A stretch of DNA of 14,338 bases from Lachnospiraceae bacterium UBA1766. GTDB lineage: Bacteria; Bacillota; Clostridia; Lachnospirales; Lachnospiraceae. Positions 1 through 7,092 of the stretch are shown here, in pieces (the first letter of the stretch is position 1; each line of letters begins with the position of its first letter). Under the pieces are notes generated by a model. It saw only the letters and a list, made by a program, of their open reading frames with translations. It had not been told where the DNA came from and made no database searches. The stretch is from NCBI GenBank assembly GCA_002314715.1, contig DCGY01000034.1:1-14338 (forward strand), written 5' to 3'. Made by a program: the position numbers and the translations under genes.

Positions 1-23
1 TCTAACTTTTGGGGGTCGGTACA
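1..23. mobile_element. Terminal inverted repeat of an IS3-family element (IS150-like group), partial
   Basis: Read on the minus strand, this stretch begins TGTACCGACCCCCAAAAG and continues into TTAGA. That resembles the terminal repeats of IS150-group IS3 elements as I remember them, which start TGTA(C/G)TGACCCC and run into an AAAAGTTAGA-like stretch. On the plus strand it ends in CA at 22-23, as expected for IS3-family ends (TG...CA). The body of the element would lie to the left, outside the window, and no transposase is visible. The bases at 24-26 (AGG) could be one copy of a 3-bp target duplication. The other end cannot be seen, so this is recognition of a terminal motif only. Confidence 0.5.
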
Positions 24-50
24 AGGTTTTCTTCCTATGGCCTTTCTCGT

Positions 51-257
51 TTAATCCACTATATTGTTTTCAACACTTTGTTCCGTCTGCGCTTTGGATG
101 CAGCCTGTTCCTCGTTTAATCGTTTCGCTTCGTCCCAGGCATCTCCGAAATAGGTGAACCAGCTGATTACCAGATAGATGATTAGCAAAGAAACCATTAA
201 AAGAATGATATCGAATTTATCGAATCCTTTGTCGTTTTTGTCACGTTTTATTTTCAT
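51..257 (-). CDS. Small single-pass membrane protein, last gene of the mutS2/two-component operon
   Basis: This 68-residue protein belongs to no family I recognise. It has a basic N-terminus (MKIKRDKNDKG), one hydrophobic segment at about residues 16-36 (from DIILLMVSLL to VISWFTYF), and an acidic, Gln/Asn/Glu-rich tail without cysteines. The topology is probably N-in, with the tail outside. It starts 24 bases after the sensor kinase stop codon, so it is probably co-transcribed. The ATG at 257 is preferred; an in-frame GTG at 266 would add three residues (71 in all) and has no better ribosome binding site. The closest Shine-Dalgarno-like sequence is the GGGAGGATGAGG at the end of the kinase gene, rather far upstream. 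A role as an accessory of the kinase is only a suggestion from position. Being short, it could be spurious, but the clear membrane segment and tight packing argue that it is real. Confidence 0.7.
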   Translation of the reverse strand: MKIKRDKNDKGFDKFDIILLMVSLLIIYLVISWFTYFGDAWDEAKRLNEEQAASKAQTEQSVENNIVD

Positions 258-281
258 ACAATCCACACTTTCATATTCAAA

Positions 282-1718
282 CTAAATATCCTCATCCTCC
301 CGATCCTGTTTTTTGGAAGGGGTTAAAGAGAAAATAAACTCGGTTCCGGCGCCTTCGGTACTGATGACATTAATTTTTTCATCATGAGCATTAATGATTT
401 CTTTTACAATGGAAAGACCCAGGCCGGTTCCCTTTTTGTCTTTTCCTCTGGATAAATCCGATTTGTAGAATCGATCAAAAATTAATTTTACTTCATCCTT
501 TGGAATACCGATACCGCTATCCTTTACCGATACAAAAAGCTTATTTTTCTTTTCAGAGGTTTCAATTTTAATTACGGAATCTTCATGACTGAATTTTATG
601 GCATTATCCAACAGATTATACAGTACCTGCTGTATCTTACCCATGTCTGCATTGACATACATGGTGTTACCGTTCAAAACTACCTCGATGGCGATTGTTT
701 TTTGTTTACAGGTTCCCTCGAAAGAGGCAGCAGTGTTTCGGATTACCTGATTGATATCAAAGTCCGTTTTTTCTAACAGGATGCCCTTGGTGTTTAGGTT
801 ATTCAGTGCCAGGAGACTGTTGGTTAATTTGGTCAAACGTTCGGTTTCATTTACAACAATGGTCAGATATTTTTCGTACATTTCCGGTGGGATGGTACCG
901 TCCAACATGGCTTCCAGATACCCTCGGATAGAGGTTAGAGGAGAACGGAAGTCGTGAGAAACATTCGCTATAAATTTCTTTTGATCATCCTCGGAATTGG
1001 CAATTTCACTGGCCATATAATTCAGACAGGCAGCCAGATAACCGATTTCGTCATCACTGTCTACCTGAAATTCGTAATGCATATCACCTTCCGCATACCG
1101 CTCGGTAGCATAGGTTATTTTCTTTAAGGGAATATAAACCATTTCCGTAAAGAAAATCAAAATAATCAGTGAGAGTAAAAATAAAATACCCAAAGTAATA
1201 TAGGAAATATGCAATAAATTATAGGTAGAAGCTTCTATGGAATCCATGGAAGTATGAATTGCAATGTATCCTTTTACCTTATATTTAGAGGTAATTGGGG
1301 TTAGAACCGTCAGTACTTCATTATCAAAGGTATCAAAAAAATGACCGATGGTATAATATGAACTACGCAGTATGGTGGGGTCAAAATTCTCGATAATAAC
1401 CGGATTCTCCATATCCAGGGTGCGATTGCTATCCAACACCAGACGTCCGGAGGGATTAATGATTTGAATATTGGCCGACATATATATGGATAGCGCGTGA
1501 ATCTGAGTTCTAACCGTTTCCAGATTGGTTTCATTGTTATAAAGACCGCTGGCATAGGTATTTGCTATTAAGTTTGCTTCCTCATAGAGGGCCTGAGATT
1601 TCTCCCGCACCAGATGCTGTCTGGTCATATTCGGTACGAAAGTGCTGACTGTTATAAAGCCAAACATACCGAAAATCAAGTAGGCCAGGAGAAATTTTAG
1701 GTAAAGGGTTTTTTTCAT
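282..1718 (-). CDS. Membrane sensor histidine kinase with HAMP domain (two-component system 1)
   Basis: A 478-residue transmembrane histidine kinase that should autophosphorylate and pass phosphate to the regulator encoded just upstream. Visible parts in order are: TM1 at about residues 8-30, an extracytoplasmic sensor region of about 140 residues, TM2 at about 170-193, a HAMP linker at about 194-247, a HisKA dimerisation domain with the H-box NVSHDFRSPL (phospho-acceptor His255), and a HATPase_c domain with an N-box (LLDNAIKF, Asn372), DSGIGIP, and GTGLGLSIV near the end. All catalytic boxes look intact. The ATG directly follows the regulator's stop codon with no gap, and a GAGGT ribosome binding site lies inside the regulator's last codons, so translation is probably coupled. 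The architecture is that of the large WalK/BaeS/VanS-like class. The sensor region has no recognisable ligand motif, so the stimulus is unknown. Confidence 0.95.
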   Translation of the reverse strand: MKKTLYLKFLLAYLIFGMFGFITVSTFVPNMTRQHLVREKSQALYEEANLIANTYASGLYNNETNLETVRTQIHALSIYMSANIQIINPSGRLVLDSNRTLDMENPVIIENFDPTILRSSYYTIGHFFDTFDNEVLTVLTPITSKYKVKGYIAIHTSMDSIEASTYNLLHISYITLGILFLLSLIILIFFTEMVYIPLKKITYATERYAEGDMHYEFQVDSDDEIGYLAACLNYMASEIANSEDDQKKFIANVSHDFRSPLTSIRGYLEAMLDGTIPPEMYEKYLTIVVNETERLTKLTNSLLALNNLNTKGILLEKTDFDINQVIRNTAASFEGTCKQKTIAIEVVLNGNTMYVNADMGKIQQVLYNLLDNAIKFSHEDSVIKIETSEKKNKLFVSVKDSGIGIPKDEVKLIFDRFYKSDLSRGKDKKGTGLGLSIVKEIINAHDEKINVISTEGAGTEFIFSLTPSKKQDREDEDI

Positions 1719-2423
1719 TTAGTTGATTACCTCAAATTTATAGCCAATTCCCCAAATAGTAGAGATTCTCCATTGGCTGTGATCTTTGATTTTTTCACGA
1801 ATACGTTTGATATGTACGTCCACGGTTCTGGTTTCACCGATATATTCGTAACCCCAGATTTGATCCAAAAGCTGCTCTCTGGTGAATACATGATTGGGTG
1901 AGGATGCCAGGAAATACAAAAGCTCCAATTCTTTGGGGGGCATGTCCAAATGGGCACCCATATAGACTACAGAGTAGTTGGTAAGATTAATCTTTAAATC
2001 CGGATACTCCACGAATTTTTCATCCACCTTTTGCTCCACGGGAGCAATGGGTTTATATCTGCGAAGAACTGCTTTTACGCGGGCAACCAGTTCCTTGGAA
2101 TCAAAGGGTTTTTCCATAAAGTCGTCTGCACCTAGCTCCAGTCCCAATACTTTGTCAAAAACCTCTCCCTTTGCGGATAAAATAATAATGGGAACGGAAT
2201 ATTTTGCACGTACCTCGCGGCAAACCTGATATCCGTCCATACCGGGGAGCATTAGATCCAGTAAGATTAAGTTGGGTGATTGACTTTCCACCATAGGAAG
2301 CACAGATTCTCCGTCATTTACGATGATAGTATCAAAGCATTCCTTGATCAGATACAAAGAAATCAATTCAGCGATATTGTTATCATCATCTACAATCAGG
2401 ATTTTTTGTTTATTTGTAGCCAT
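1719..2423 (-). CDS. OmpR/PhoB-family response regulator (two-component system 1)
   Basis: A 234-residue DNA-binding response regulator. The receiver domain (residues about 6-120) has the acidic pair Asp12/Asp13, phospho-acceptor Asp56 (LILLDLMLPG), switch residue Ser83 and Lys105 (EKPF). The C-terminal winged helix (about 137-232) carries the typical transactivation-loop and recognition-helix region (REQLLDQIWGYEYIGETRTVDVHIKRIREKI) and the final GIGYKFE hairpin. Length is normal for the family. It starts 18 bases after the mutS2 stop, with AGAAAGGA as ribosome binding site, and is followed without a gap by its kinase. No direct-repeat binding site like the one upstream of the second system was seen at the mutS2 promoter, so its targets are not evident. 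Function as a transcription factor is secure; the specific regulon is unknown. Confidence 0.95.
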   Translation of the reverse strand: MATNKQKILIVDDDNNIAELISLYLIKECFDTIIVNDGESVLPMVESQSPNLILLDLMLPGMDGYQVCREVRAKYSVPIIILSAKGEVFDKVLGLELGADDFMEKPFDSKELVARVKAVLRRYKPIAPVEQKVDEKFVEYPDLKINLTNYSVVYMGAHLDMPPKELELLYFLASSPNHVFTREQLLDQIWGYEYIGETRTVDVHIKRIREKIKDHSQWRISTIWGIGYKFEVIN

Positions 2424-2441
2424 AACAAATTCCTTTCTGTT

Positions 2442-4817
2442 TTATTTAAAGGTTACAATCGTCACGCCGGCATCGCCTTCGCCATATTCCCCGAGACGAA
2501 ATTCTTTTACGATTTTCAGCTTTTTCAAATGATTATGAACGGCGCTTCGAAGAGCACCGGTACCTTTTCCGTGTACTACACGTACACTGGGAAGATGTGC
2601 CAGGTAGGCATCATCCAAATATTTATCCATTTCCGCAAGTGCTTCATCCACAGTCTTTCCAAGTAAATTGATTTCCGTGGAAACAGACATGGACTTGGAC
2701 ATCTTGATTTTACCGGTGTTGGTTCTCTGTAGAGAAGGTGCGGTGATGGTATCTTCTGCCACATAAGCCAAATCTCTGATATTGGCCTGGGTACGAATAA
2801 TACCGCATTGCACGTACAAATTTCCTTTTGCATCCGGGAGTGTGCTGACGGTTCCCTTCAGACCCATGGAAATTATTTTTACGGTATCGCCCTTTTTGAT
2901 TTTATCTGCGCTTATGGTTTTTTCTTTGGAAGAGGCCACAGGCTTTACGGAAATACCATTGTTCTTTTCGTTGATTTTATTCCGTAGCTTCTGACGTTTC
3001 TTTTCCAGTTCTTTAATATCCGTACTGTTGTTTATCTTATTGAAATCCCGAATGGACTCATCGGCCATATCTTTTGCTTCCTGCAAAATCTGGCGGGCCT
3101 TTTCATTGGCTTCCCGTAGTATTTTATCCTTGGCCTGATCCATTTTTTGATTTTTTTGTTCCAGCTGGGTTTGTAAAGTCTTGATTTTTTCTTTGTATTC
3201 AGCGATTTCCCTCTGCTCTTTTTCAATCGTAATTCGACTCTGTTCCAAATCGGAAATGACATCCTCAAAGCTTTGGTCTTCTTTGCCGATCAATTCTTTT
3301 GCTGCCGAGATAATTTCATCGGAAAGTCCCAGCTTGGAGGAAATGGCAAAAGCATTACTTTTTCCGGGGATACCAATCAATAATCGGTATGTAGGCATTA
3401 AGGTTTCCACGTTGAATTCACAGCAGGCATTTTCTACGAAATTTGTGGAAAGAGCATATATTTTCAGCTCGCTGTAATGGGTGGTGGCCATGGTGCGAAT
3501 ACCCCGATCATGCAGGAAATTCAAAATGGAAATCGCCAAAGCGGCACCTTCCGTTGGATCGGTTCCGGCCCCCAGTTCATCAAACAGGCACAGGGAATCT
3601 GCATCGGCATGTTTTAAAATATGGACAATTCGCGTCATATGAGAGGAGAAGGTGGATAAGCTCTGTTCAATGCTCTGTTCATCTCCGATGTCTGCAAATA
3701 CTTCCGTAAAAATGGATAATTCCGAATGATCCAAAGCGGGAATATGCAAACCGGCCTGTCCCATCAATGAGAAAAGTCCCACGGTTTTTAAGGAAACGGT
3801 TTTACCACCGGTATTGGGACCGGTTACGATTAATAAGTCGAAATCTTTTCCCAAAGTAATATCGATGGGAACTACTTTTTTCTTATCCAGAAGAGGATGA
3901 CGACCCTTTCGAATATGGATAATATGGTCCTCGTTAAAGTCCGGTTTGGAAGCATTTTGATCTGCCGCAAGCTTGGCTTTTGCAAAAATAAAGTCCAAGG
4001 TAGTCATGATTTTATAGTCGGTGGTCAGTTCTTCCGTATGCTCCGCACAGGAAGCGGACAAGGTGGCCAGGATTACCTGAATTTCCTCCTGCTCCTCTAA
4101 ATCCAGTTCCTTCAATTGGTTGTTTAGATTTACAATGGCCTCCGGCTCGATAAAGAAGGTGGATCCACTGGTGGACTGGTCGTGAACCATACCACGAACC
4201 TGTCCCTTATATTCAGACTTTACAGGAATACAATAGCGGTTGTCACGCATGGTGATTACCGCATCCTGCAAATAATTCCGGTAAGAACCGCTGATTAAGG
4301 TAGTCAGATGAGAATGAATTTTATCGTTTGTCAAAATTTTATTTCGACGAATGGACTTTAATTTTGGACTGGCATCATCTGCGACTTCCTCTTCGGATAA
4401 AAGGCATCTGTGTATTTCGTTTGCCAGTTGTGTAAAGCCTATCAAAGTGTCAAAGTACTCTGTAAGGCTATCATCGGCTTCATCGTCCCGTTCCTTTTTG
4501 CCGTAATTTTTGATACGACTCACATTGTCCAAAAAAGAGGCGATTTTTATCAATTCGCCAATAGACAGTGTACTTCCGATTTCCAAGGATTTTATGGTAA
4601 AACCAAGTTCTGTGTTGCTTCCGAAGGAAGTGTTTCCTCTCTTGATTAAACGGGTAAAAGCGTCAGCGGTTTCTCTTTGCATTTTATTGATTTCCCCAAG
4701 ATTTGTGGAGGGAACTAAATCTTTGCAAAGCTTCTTACCGGGCTCAGAATCTGCTTTTTCTATCAATAATTCAATTATTTTGTCATACTCTAATGTTTTT
4801 AAAACTTTCTGGTTCAT
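2442..4817 (-). CDS. mutS2: MutS2 ATPase/Smr endonuclease family protein
   Basis: A 791-residue MutS2, close to the usual length of about 785. MutS2 proteins are MutS paralogues lacking the mismatch-recognition domain. They have been linked to suppression of recombination and, in Bacillus, to splitting collided ribosomes. In order: an N-terminal core/lever region; the ATPase with Walker A GPNTGGKT (residues 333-340) and Walker B LCLFDELGAGTDP (Asp413/Glu414), followed by MATTHYSEL; a long coiled coil rich in Glu, Gln and Lys (about 510-620); a KOW-like segment (KKGDTVKIISMGLKG); and a C-terminal Smr domain with HGKGTG (His749). The usual LDLRG of Smr domains reads INLLG here (Asn717). ATG 4817 is chosen because GGAG lies 6 bases upstream; the frame stays open to a TTG at 4838. 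It heads the operon with two-component system 1. Confidence 0.96.
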   Translation of the reverse strand: MNQKVLKTLEYDKIIELLIEKADSEPGKKLCKDLVPSTNLGEINKMQRETADAFTRLIKRGNTSFGSNTELGFTIKSLEIGSTLSIGELIKIASFLDNVSRIKNYGKKERDDEADDSLTEYFDTLIGFTQLANEIHRCLLSEEEVADDASPKLKSIRRNKILTNDKIHSHLTTLISGSYRNYLQDAVITMRDNRYCIPVKSEYKGQVRGMVHDQSTSGSTFFIEPEAIVNLNNQLKELDLEEQEEIQVILATLSASCAEHTEELTTDYKIMTTLDFIFAKAKLAADQNASKPDFNEDHIIHIRKGRHPLLDKKKVVPIDITLGKDFDLLIVTGPNTGGKTVSLKTVGLFSLMGQAGLHIPALDHSELSIFTEVFADIGDEQSIEQSLSTFSSHMTRIVHILKHADADSLCLFDELGAGTDPTEGAALAISILNFLHDRGIRTMATTHYSELKIYALSTNFVENACCEFNVETLMPTYRLLIGIPGKSNAFAISSKLGLSDEIISAAKELIGKEDQSFEDVISDLEQSRITIEKEQREIAEYKEKIKTLQTQLEQKNQKMDQAKDKILREANEKARQILQEAKDMADESIRDFNKINNSTDIKELEKKRQKLRNKINEKNNGISVKPVASSKEKTISADKIKKGDTVKIISMGLKGTVSTLPDAKGNLYVQCGIIRTQANIRDLAYVAEDTITAPSLQRTNTGKIKMSKSMSVSTEINLLGKTVDEALAEMDKYLDDAYLAHLPSVRVVHGKGTGALRSAVHNHLKKLKIVKEFRLGEYGEGDAGVTIVTFK

Positions 4818-4938
4818 AAAAATCTCCGCATTTCGCAATCAGGTTATTTTTTATTCACAAATAACTTTTCAATGCTCTTTCAAAGGCGCTTGAAACTATA
4901 TAAGCTTTCTTTGAAATTTGTAGAATTACTCCTAGTAT

Positions 4939-4966
4939 ATTGTACCATAAAAATAAGGGTTTGCAA
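4939..4966 (-). promoter_or_regulatory. Sigma-A-like promoter of the mutS2 operon
   Basis: On the minus strand, TTGCAA (4966-4961) and TACAAT (4944-4939) are separated by 16 bases, close to the housekeeping consensus. This would start transcription near 4931 and leave a leader of about 110 bases before mutS2. The leader contains an AT-rich 7-bp inverted repeat (GTTATTT at 4843-4849, AAATAAC at 4859-4865, given on the plus strand) just ahead of the ribosome binding site. No riboswitch or T-box signature was recognised. The rest of the 4818-5049 gap between the divergent genes holds only this promoter and that of two-component system 2. Confidence 0.65.
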
Positions 4967-4982
4967 TTCTGTGAGGAAATGT

Positions 4983-5017
4983 TTTAGGTTTTCTTAAGGG
5001 AAATATTGTATTATACT
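4983..5017 (+). promoter_or_regulatory. Predicted activator-dependent promoter of two-component system 2, with 11-bp-period direct repeat
   Basis: TTTAGG (4983-4988) and TTAAGG (4994-4999) form a direct repeat with an 11-bp period, one helical turn, as is typical of OmpR/PhoB-type operators. The -10 is TATTAT (5009-5014) or the overlapping TATACT (5012-5017). No good -35 is present at the right distance; the repeats occupy its place. Nearly the same arrangement occurs before the VTC operon at 7035-7066, with the -10 starting 26 bases after the start of the first half-site in both. The natural reading is autoregulation by the regulator encoded just downstream. Confidence 0.6.
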
Positions 5018-5049
5018 AAAAAAGAAGCTTGGAAAGGATGGAAAAAGAG

Positions 5050-5724
5050 ATGCGATTGTTATTGGCAGAGGATGAAAAAGATTTATCACAAGCCTTGGTG
5101 GCTGTATTAAAGCATAACAATTATTCTGTGGATGCGGTCTATAATGGTCAGGATGCTCTGGATTATCTGGAGGGTCAGGAATATGACGGAGCCATACTGG
5201 ATATTATGATGCCCAAGATGGATGGTCTGACTGTCTTGTCCAAGATTCGTGCAAAAGGAAATCAGGTGCCGGTGTTGTTGCTGACAGCGAAAACACAGGT
5301 GGACGATAAGGTAACCGGATTAGATGCCGGGGCAGATGATTATTTGGGAAAACCCTTTGTAATGAAGGAGCTTTTGGCCAGAATTCGTGCCATGACCAGA
5401 AGGCAGGCGGTACTTCAGTCAACGGTTTTGCAGTTTGGCAATGTATCATTGGAACGTAGTACCTTTGAACTGAGTGTGGGGGAAGAGAGAACCCGACTGG
5501 CGAATAAGGATTTTCAAATGATGGAAATGCTTTTGACCAATCCCGGAAAAGTGATTTCCACCGAACGATTTATGGAAAAAGTGTGGGGCTATGATTCCGA
5601 TACGGAAATCAATGTGGTATGGGTTTATTTATCCAATTTGCGGAAAAAACTCAATGCCATGGGCGCGGATATTGAAATTAAATCTGTTCGTGGAATCGGT
5701 TATGTATTGGAGAAAATCGTATGA
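5050..5724 (+). CDS. OmpR/PhoB-family response regulator (two-component system 2)
   Basis: A 224-residue response regulator, the standard length of the family. The receiver domain begins MRLLLAEDE, with Glu7/Asp8 as acidic pair, phospho-acceptor Asp51 (AILDIMMPKMDG), Thr79 and Lys101 (GKPF). The winged helix covers about residues 125-222, with ERFMEKVWGYDSDTEINVVWVYLSNLRKKL as recognition-helix region and the final GIGYVLE hairpin. ATG 5050 is chosen because receiver domains begin at this point and AAAGGA lies about 11 bases upstream; in-frame TTG 5029 and ATG 5038 are possible but lack a well-placed ribosome binding site. Its stop overlaps the kinase start (ATGA). The direct repeats at its own promoter and before the VTC operon are the likely binding sites. 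It resembles CutR/CiaR-like regulators, but no gene symbol is justified. Confidence 0.95.
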   Translation: MRLLLAEDEKDLSQALVAVLKHNNYSVDAVYNGQDALDYLEGQEYDGAILDIMMPKMDGLTVLSKIRAKGNQVPVLLLTAKTQVDDKVTGLDAGADDYLGKPFVMKELLARIRAMTRRQAVLQSTVLQFGNVSLERSTFELSVGEERTRLANKDFQMMEMLLTNPGKVISTERFMEKVWGYDSDTEINVVWVYLSNLRKKLNAMGADIEIKSVRGIGYVLEKIV

Positions 5725-6977
5725 TTCAAAAATTAAGAAGACAGTTTATTCTGGTAGCTATGTGTTCCACACTGGCGGTTTTGACCGTAATTATCGGAAC
5801 CATGAATATCATCTATTATCGGAATATTATCCGAAATGCAGACGCACTTTTACTTATGCTTGGCGAAAATGACGGTCGTTTTCCGGATCATACCCACACG
5901 TCCAAAAAGCAGATATTAATTGGAATTGAGCAGTTAAATGAGAAAGGTAGCCGAGTTGAAATTAATCCGGAGACCCCTTTTGAAACACGGTATTTTTCGG
6001 TTTGTTTTACAAAGGAGAAAGAGGTGGAGACGGTAGATACCGGGAAAATCACGGCGGTGCTCACCAAGGATGCCATTGAATATGCCAAGCAGGTTTTAAT
6101 GACCGGAAAAACTTCCGGATTTTGTAAGGAATATCGTTATTTACTGGTTTATTCCGATGAAAAGCCAACGGTCATTTTTGTGGATATGGGCAGAGAATTA
6201 AAATCCTTTCGGACCATTTTGTATACCAGTGTAGGAGTGTCTTTCTTTGGTGTTTTGACAGTGTTTTTACTTGTGTTGTTTTTTTCCAAAAAGGTTTTTA
6301 TTCCTGTGGAGGAAAGTTATTCCAAACAAAAGCAGTTTATTACCGATGCCAGCCATGAGTTAAAGACTCCTCTTACCATTATTTCCGCCAATGTGGAAGT
6401 TTTGGAAATGGAGTCTGAGGAAAATGACTGGACAATCAGTATTAAAAAACAGGTTCAAAGAATGGTTTCTTTGGTGGAACAGATGGTAAGCCTTTCCCGG
6501 ATGGATGAGGAAAAGGTAGTTTTGCAGAAAAGAGATTTTTCTTTAAGCTTTGTGATGGAAGAAATATGTGAAAGCTTTGCTCCCCTGGCAGCAGCAAAGA
6601 AAATAGAGTTTATAAAGGAACTGGCTCCGGATGTAATGTACTACGGGGACGAGAAAATGATTCGTCAGATGATTTCCGCTCTTTTGGATAATTCCATGAA
6701 GTACGGAAAGGAAGAAGGAACCGTTTCCGTGTCTTTGTTCCGGAAGGGAAAACGAGCAGAGATTATTCTTTGGAACAGTGTGGAGGACATAAAAAAAGGC
6801 AATCTGGATATTTTGTTTGAACGATTTTATCGACTGGATGAATCCAGAAATTCCAATCAGGGTGGTTCCGGAATCGGATTGTCGATTGTAAAAAGCATTG
6901 TGGATGCTCATAAGGGAAAAATCAGTGCACACAGCACAGACGGAAAGTCTATCAAATTTCATATTCTGTTGAGTTAA
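5721..6977 (+). CDS. Membrane sensor histidine kinase without HAMP domain (two-component system 2)
   Basis: A 418-residue sensor kinase, partner of the regulator it overlaps by four bases. It has TM1 at about residues 8-29, an extracytoplasmic region of about 130 residues, and TM2 at about 168-188. Only some 23 residues separate TM2 from the HisKA domain, so there is no HAMP linker. The H-box is ITDASHELKTPLT (His212), the N-box LLDNSMKYG (Asn324) and the G2 box GGSGIGLSIV (Gly384/Gly386), all intact. The segment before the G2 box is ERFYRLDESRNS, typical of this class. The gene ends in a strong terminator, so downstream genes need their own promoter. The signal is unknown. Given the predicted target operon, a cell-envelope stimulus is a reasonable inference. 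Confidence 0.94.
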   Translation: MIQKLRRQFILVAMCSTLAVLTVIIGTMNIIYYRNIIRNADALLLMLGENDGRFPDHTHTSKKQILIGIEQLNEKGSRVEINPETPFETRYFSVCFTKEKEVETVDTGKITAVLTKDAIEYAKQVLMTGKTSGFCKEYRYLLVYSDEKPTVIFVDMGRELKSFRTILYTSVGVSFFGVLTVFLLVLFFSKKVFIPVEESYSKQKQFITDASHELKTPLTIISANVEVLEMESEENDWTISIKKQVQRMVSLVEQMVSLSRMDEEKVVLQKRDFSLSFVMEEICESFAPLAAAKKIEFIKELAPDVMYYGDEKMIRQMISALLDNSMKYGKEEGTVSVSLFRKGKRAEIILWNSVEDIKKGNLDILFERFYRLDESRNSNQGGSGIGLSIVKSIVDAHKGKISAHSTDGKSIKFHILLS

Positions 6978-6982
6978 AGTCG

Positions 6983-7014
6983 CCGCCTCTTTCGTAAGAA
7001 AGGGGCGGTTTTTT
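6983..7014 (+). terminator. Rho-independent terminator after two-component system 2
   Basis: An 11-bp stem (CCGCCTCTTTC at 6983-6993 against GAAAGGGGCGG at 6998-7008, one G-U pair) with a GTAA loop is followed by six T residues. It starts five bases after the kinase stop codon. It separates the two-component genes from the VTC operon transcriptionally. Confidence 0.92.
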
Positions 7015-7034
7015 AGAAATACTTTATGAAATCT

Positions 7035-7066
7035 TTTAAGTTAAGTTTAGGTTGCATGGATATAAT
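7035..7066 (+). promoter_or_regulatory. Predicted activator-dependent promoter of the VTC operon, with 11-bp-period direct repeat
   Basis: TTTAAG (7035-7040) and TTTAGG (7046-7051) are direct repeats with five bases between them. The -10 is a perfect TATAAT at 7061-7066. The hexamer 17 bases upstream (AAGTTA) is a poor -35, which fits activation by a regulator bound to the repeats. The hexamers and geometry match the promoter at 4983-5017, which points to the two-component system 2 regulator. The transcript would start near 7073, shortly before the AAAGGGGGTG ribosome binding site (7078-7087) of the first gene. Confidence 0.65.
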
Positions 7067-7092
7067 TGCTTCTATAGAAAGGGGGTGCCCGG

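Noticed and set aside
272..290. Tiny open frame ATG AAA GTG TGG ATT GTA TGA (272 down to 252) before the small membrane protein
   Set aside because: Six codons overlapping the start of the next gene; it could be a coupling frame but there is nothing to support translation.
2280..2666. Plus-strand open frame of 128 codons bridging the mutS2/regulator junction
   Set aside because: It is antisense to two clear genes, has no ribosome binding site, and its product resembles no known family.
4818..4931. mutS2 leader as a riboswitch or T-box
   Set aside because: Only short AT-rich inverted repeats are seen; no T-box sequence, specifier stem or terminator/antiterminator pair is present.
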